Assembly: GCF_004519405.1 (NCBI RefSeq)
Contig: NZ_SGWI01000008.1
Coordinates: 186,001-250,000 of the forward strand
DNA: 64,000 bases
DNA from: Pseudomonas sp. BCA17
Lineage (GTDB): Bacteria; Pseudomonadota; Gammaproteobacteria; Pseudomonadales; Pseudomonadaceae
Reading direction: 5' to 3'
Part shown: in pieces, positions 61,191 to 64,000 of the stretch
Position numbering within the stretch: the first letter of the stretch is position 1
Layout: every line of letters starts with the position of its first letter
Translations under genes and position numbers: made by a program
Notes under the pieces: generated by a model
The model's database searches: none
Seen by the model: the letters and a program-made list of their open reading frames with translations, nothing else
What the model was told of the DNA's origin: nothing

Positions 61191-62087
61191 CTAGCTCGCA
61201 CTCTTGGCGGTGAACAGTTTCCTGGCTTCAGTAAAACATTTTTCGGCGATGGCCGAGCGGGGCTCGGTCTTGCGCATGACCATGCCCAGGGGCGCGAGCA
61301 CACTGGCATCCGGCAGGTTGATAAAGGCCAGGTGCTCGATGGGGCTCTCCATGCCGCTGTCCAACGGCATGATCGCGCAGCAGAAACCTTGGTGGATCGC
61401 CTGGAGCAGCTGATAGGTCGAATCGCTTTCGAGAATGGGCTGGGGGTCGAGGCCGCGACTGCGGAAGCTCAGATCGATGGATTTTCGATAGTGCATACCA
61501 TTGCTGATCATCCCCAGGGGCAACTTGGCGGCATCCTCCCAACTCATTTCGGTGCCTTCGAAATGGAAGTGCCGGGTGTCGTACAACAGGCCGACACGGG
61601 TCTCACCCAACTCGAAGAAGTCCAGGTAGCTGGCATTGACGTGCTCCAGGTAACACACGCCCAGGTCCAGTTGGTTGGTGCCCAATGCTTCGATGATCTT
61701 GTCCGAGCTCATGGACGACAGGCTGAACTTGAGTTCGGGAAACGAATGGGACAGGCCCTGGATATAGCTGATCGGGTTGAAACCACTGAGCGGCACCAGG
61801 CCCAGGCGCAAGTTACCGACCAACTGACCGCGACACGCCGCCGCTTCAGCGAACAACCCGTCATGGGCGGCGAGCAAGGTTCTGGCCCAGGCCAATACGC
61901 GCTCGCCGGCCTGGGTGAAACCTTCAAAGCGTTGACCACGGATGACCAGTTCCAGGCCCAGCTCATCCTCCAGATTGCGCAAACGCATCGATAGTGTCGG
62001 CTGGGTGATATGACAACGCGCGGCCGCCTGGCCGAAGTGGCGAGTCTGCTCCAGTGCAATCAGGAATTTAAGTTGCTTGATGTCCAT
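61191..62087 (-). CDS. LysR-family regulator
   Basis: The 298-residue regulator has an N-terminal LysR helix-turn-helix (MDIKQLKFLIALEQTRHFGQAAARCHITQPTLSMRLRNLEDELG) and a C-terminal effector-binding domain (about 92-295). It is transcribed immediately before fdhD (18-base gap). Regulation of formate metabolism is a reasonable guess; the ligand is unknown. Confidence 0.85.
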   Translation of the reverse strand: MDIKQLKFLIALEQTRHFGQAAARCHITQPTLSMRLRNLEDELGLELVIRGQRFEGFTQAGERVLAWARTLLAAHDGLFAEAAACRGQLVGNLRLGLVPLSGFNPISYIQGLSHSFPELKFSLSSMSSDKIIEALGTNQLDLGVCYLEHVNASYLDFFELGETRVGLLYDTRHFHFEGTEMSWEDAAKLPLGMISNGMHYRKSIDLSFRSRGLDPQPILESDSTYQLLQAIHQGFCCAIMPLDSGMESPIEHLAFINLPDASVLAPLGMVMRKTEPRSAIAEKCFTEARKLFTAKSAS

Positions 62088-62416
62088 TAAGGCACCTGCC
62101 CGGGAGTAAATAAGAGGTCGTTATGAGTGCCTGTGTCTGAAGCCCGCAAGTCGCAGCGAATGAGAGAGCGGACCCTCTCATTGTAAGGCTTGTGTGTCCA
62201 ATCACCTCTATTGAAGGCGTGATTGATTCGCTCGATAACCCGTCAGCCGGAGGATTACATGAGCGTACCGTCGGAGGGCGCAGGAGGAAAAGCCGGCGGA
62301 TGCCGGCTTGCGTTACGTTGCGGGCGACTTCTCCGACGCTTCCCCGAGGGGATTCATCCGGTCCTTGAATCGCCCCGGCAGCGGGTCGATACAACCTGAC
62401 ATCCGGCTGATTTGAG
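62088..62416. other. Intergenic region between lysR and acdR
   Basis: The 329 bp between the LysR gene (whose promoter it must hold) and the 3' end of acdR contains one clear structure, the terminator at 62286-62310. A 108-codon minus-strand frame crossing it has no ribosome-binding site and unlikely composition. Nothing else was recognised. Confidence 0.5.
62286..62310 (-). terminator. Terminator downstream of acdR
   Basis: AAGCCGGC-GGAT-GCCGGCTT is an 8-bp perfect stem-loop. On the minus strand it is followed by TTCCTCC after the paired T's, giving a short U-rich tail. It lies about 107 bp past the acdR stop. Confidence 0.7.
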
Positions 62417-62926
62417 TCAAAGAGGGATGTGGGTTGTCGACAAAACCTGGCGCAACCCCATGAACGAACGAATCTGGCGAACCCCGGGCAGGTAAAGCAA
62501 TTGCTCCGCGTGGAGCCGGTTGAAACTGTTGCTGTCCTTGGTTCGGATCAACATGAAGTAGTCGAATTCCCCCGTCACCACATGGCATTCCATGCAGCCG
62601 GACACCTTTTGCGCCGCGGCCTCGAAGGCGGCGAAGGATTCCGGCGTGGAGCGGTCCAGCACCACGCCGATCAACACCACCATCCCTGCATCAAGCGCTT
62701 GATTGTCCAGTAGCGCGACAATGCCTTTGATCAGGCCCGCCTGCTTGAGGCGTTCGACGCGTCGCAGGCAGGCCGGTGCGCTCAGTTTTACCTTCTCGGC
62801 GAGCGCCACATTGGAGATGGAGGCGTCTCGCTGCAGGGTCTTGAGAATGGCGCGGTCGGTCCGGTCCAGCGGGTGCGGCTCAGCACCTGGGCTGCCGGGT
62901 TTGTCGTGGTTGTTTGTTGCGCTCAT
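62417..62926 (-). CDS. acdR: Lrp/AsnC-family regulator of ACC deaminase
   Basis: The 169-residue Lrp-type protein has an N-terminal helix-turn-helix (DRTDRAILKTLQRDASISNV, then LAEKVKLSAPACLRRVERLKQAGLI) and a RAM ligand-binding domain with GEFDYFMLIRT. It is divergent from acdS across 201 bp, the arrangement known for AcdR, which activates acdS in response to ACC in plant-associated Pseudomonas. The ATG at 62926 is preferred; a GTG four codons upstream is possible. Confidence 0.85.
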   Translation of the reverse strand: MSATNNHDKPGSPGAEPHPLDRTDRAILKTLQRDASISNVALAEKVKLSAPACLRRVERLKQAGLIKGIVALLDNQALDAGMVVLIGVVLDRSTPESFAAFEAAAQKVSGCMECHVVTGEFDYFMLIRTKDSNSFNRLHAEQLLYLPGVRQIRSFMGLRQVLSTTHIPL

Positions 62927-63022
62927 AGTTGTTTGCACACAATAAAAATAGATTTTATCTGCTACTTGGTAACTTATATTTCTTTAATGGATTGAAACTT
63001 GCAACACAAATTTTCAGCTTTG

Positions 63023-63036
63023 TTCTTAATATTGAA
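63023..63036. promoter_or_regulatory. Possible AcdR/Lrp-type site in the acdR-acdS gap
   Basis: TTCTTAATATTGAA is an AT-rich, near-palindromic 14-mer about 92 bp upstream of the acdS ATG, in an AT-rich divergent promoter region. Lrp-family regulators bind such imperfect AT-rich palindromes. The site is suggested only by symmetry and position. Confidence 0.3.
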
Positions 63037-63127
63037 CTCATCGAAGCCCCTCTGAAAGCACCTGGAACGCAGCCTTTTTTGCCTTTCGGTCTGGCGCTTG
63101 GATATCCACTGAACAAGGAGCAGAGTC

Positions 63128-64000
63128 ATGAACCTGAATCGTTTTAAACGTTATCCGCTGACCTTCGGTCCTTCGCCCATCACGCCCTTGAAACGCCTCA
63201 GCGAACACCTGGGTGGCAAGGTCGAGTTGTATGCCAAACGTGAAGACTGCAACAGTGGCCTGGCCTTCGGCGGCAACAAGACACGCAAACTCGAATACCT
63301 GATTCCCGAGGCACTCGAACAGGGCTGCGACACCCTCGTGTCTATTGGCGGGATCCAGTCGAACCAGACCCGGCAGGTCGCCGCCGTCGCTGCCCACCTC
63401 GGCATGAAGTGCGTGCTGGTCCAGGAAAATTGGGTGAACTACTCCGACGCCGTGTATGACCGGGTCGGCAACATCGAGATGTCCCGCATCATGGGGGCGG
63501 ATGTGCGACTGGACGCAGCGGGGTTCGACATCGGCATCCGGCCAAGCTGGGAGAAGGCCATGAACGACGTGGTGGAGCGGGGTGGCAAGCCGTTCCCGAT
63601 ACCGGCGGGTTGTTCCGAACATCCCTACGGCGGGCTCGGGTTCGTCGGCTTTGCCGAGGAAGTGCGGGAGCAGGAAAAACAACTGGGGTTCAAGTTCGAT
63701 TACATCGTGGTGTGCTCCGTGACCGGCAGTACCCAGGCCGGCATGGTTGTCGGTTTTGCCGCCGACGGCCGTTCGAAGAACGTGATCGGCATTGATGCCT
63801 CGGCCAAGCCGGAGCAAACCAAGGCACAGATCCTGCGTATTGCCCGGCACACCGCTGAGCTGGTGGAACTGGGGCGTGAGATCACCGAAGACGACGTGGT
63901 GCTCGATACACGCTACGCCTACCCGGAATATGGCTTGCCCAATGAAGGTACGTTGGAAGCCATTCGTCTGTGCGGCAGCCTTGAAGGTGTGTTGACCGAC
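63128..64000 (+). CDS. acdS: 1-Aminocyclopropane-1-carboxylate (ACC) deaminase, 3' end missing
   Basis: The first 291 residues of a roughly 338-residue PLP enzyme are visible. PLP-binding Lys51 lies in FGGNKTRKLEYL, and Ser78 in GGIQSNQTRQVAA. It splits the plant ethylene precursor ACC into 2-oxobutyrate and ammonia, lowering plant ethylene; it is typical of rhizosphere Pseudomonas. The sequence is near-identical, from memory, to known Pseudomonas AcdS. The residues that separate true deaminases from D-cysteine desulfhydrases (295 and 322) are beyond the window. AAGGAG lies 8 bases before the ATG. Confidence 0.93.
   Translation, partial: MNLNRFKRYPLTFGPSPITPLKRLSEHLGGKVELYAKREDCNSGLAFGGNKTRKLEYLIPEALEQGCDTLVSIGGIQSNQTRQVAAVAAHLGMKCVLVQENWVNYSDAVYDRVGNIEMSRIMGADVRLDAAGFDIGIRPSWEKAMNDVVERGGKPFPIPAGCSEHPYGGLGFVGFAEEVREQEKQLGFKFDYIVVCSVTGSTQAGMVVGFAADGRSKNVIGIDASAKPEQTKAQILRIARHTAELVELGREITEDDVVLDTRYAYPEYGLPNEGTLEAIRLCGSLEGVLTD

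Noticed and set aside
62068..62394. 108-codon frame between lysR and acdR
   Set aside because: It spans the acdR terminator hairpin and overlaps the start of lysR; composition is unlike neighbouring genes.

Overview
The window is a gene-dense, GC-rich stretch of chromosome from the Pseudomonas fluorescens species complex. The evidence is Pseudomonas-type protein sequences (MorA, MapZ, KatB-AnkB, CioAB, QuiC, AcdS), Pseudomonas-style REP/REPIN palindromes of the GTGGGAG and GAGGGAGCTTGCTCCC types, and a gene order matching, from memory, the P. aeruginosa PAO1 block gdhA-ettA-morA-glyA-yjiA/yjiX/cstA-mapZ-radA-ankB-katB-mscL-fpr. No rRNA, tRNA, CRISPR, prophage or complete insertion sequence was seen. 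Both window edges cut a gene: an RhlE-like helicase on the left and ACC deaminase on the right.

Layout. 1-9 kb: housekeeping and accessory enzymes (helicase, flavoprotein, deacetylase-like protein, acetyltransferase, TesB, HAD phosphatase, secreted hydrolase, metallopeptidase, lipoprotein, DMT exporter). 9-14.6 kb: a quinate/shikimate catabolic cluster (MFS importer, two-domain QuiC, TetR regulator, AroE-like dehydrogenase, AroQ) that would feed protocatechuate to the beta-ketoadipate pathway. The divergent MFS/quiC promoter and the aroQ-aroE promoter share an 18-bp near-palindrome, probably the operator. 14.7-17.8 kb: TrmA, a nucleobase permease and a secreted DUF4879 protein. 17.9-21.5 kb: a three-subunit molybdenum aldehyde oxidase of PaoABC type without a Tat signal. 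21.5-27 kb: an MFS exporter, the cyanide-insensitive oxidase cioAB with a 55-residue small subunit and a perfect ANR box upstream, and RlmG. 27-29 kb: a LuxR solo beside an AT-rich gap, then Fpr.

29-47.3 kb is the PAO1-syntenic core: MscL, KatB-AnkB, RadA, the c-di-GMP receptor MapZ, CstA-YjiX-YjiA, GlyA, the GGDEF-EAL protein MorA, EttA and GdhA. Two terminators here, after yjiA and after ettA, are each split by a 175-181 bp IS4-like MITE that carries a REPIN and is flanked by a 12-bp target duplication.

47.3-64 kb: a GreB-like factor, small lipoproteins, a DUF6124 gene with a long structured leader and a tandem REPIN array behind it, DUF4105 and DUF3015 secreted proteins, a Lon-like protease, a large orphan lipoprotein, YqhA, an ArnT-like transferase, a LysR-FdhD pair, and the plant-associated pair acdR/acdS.
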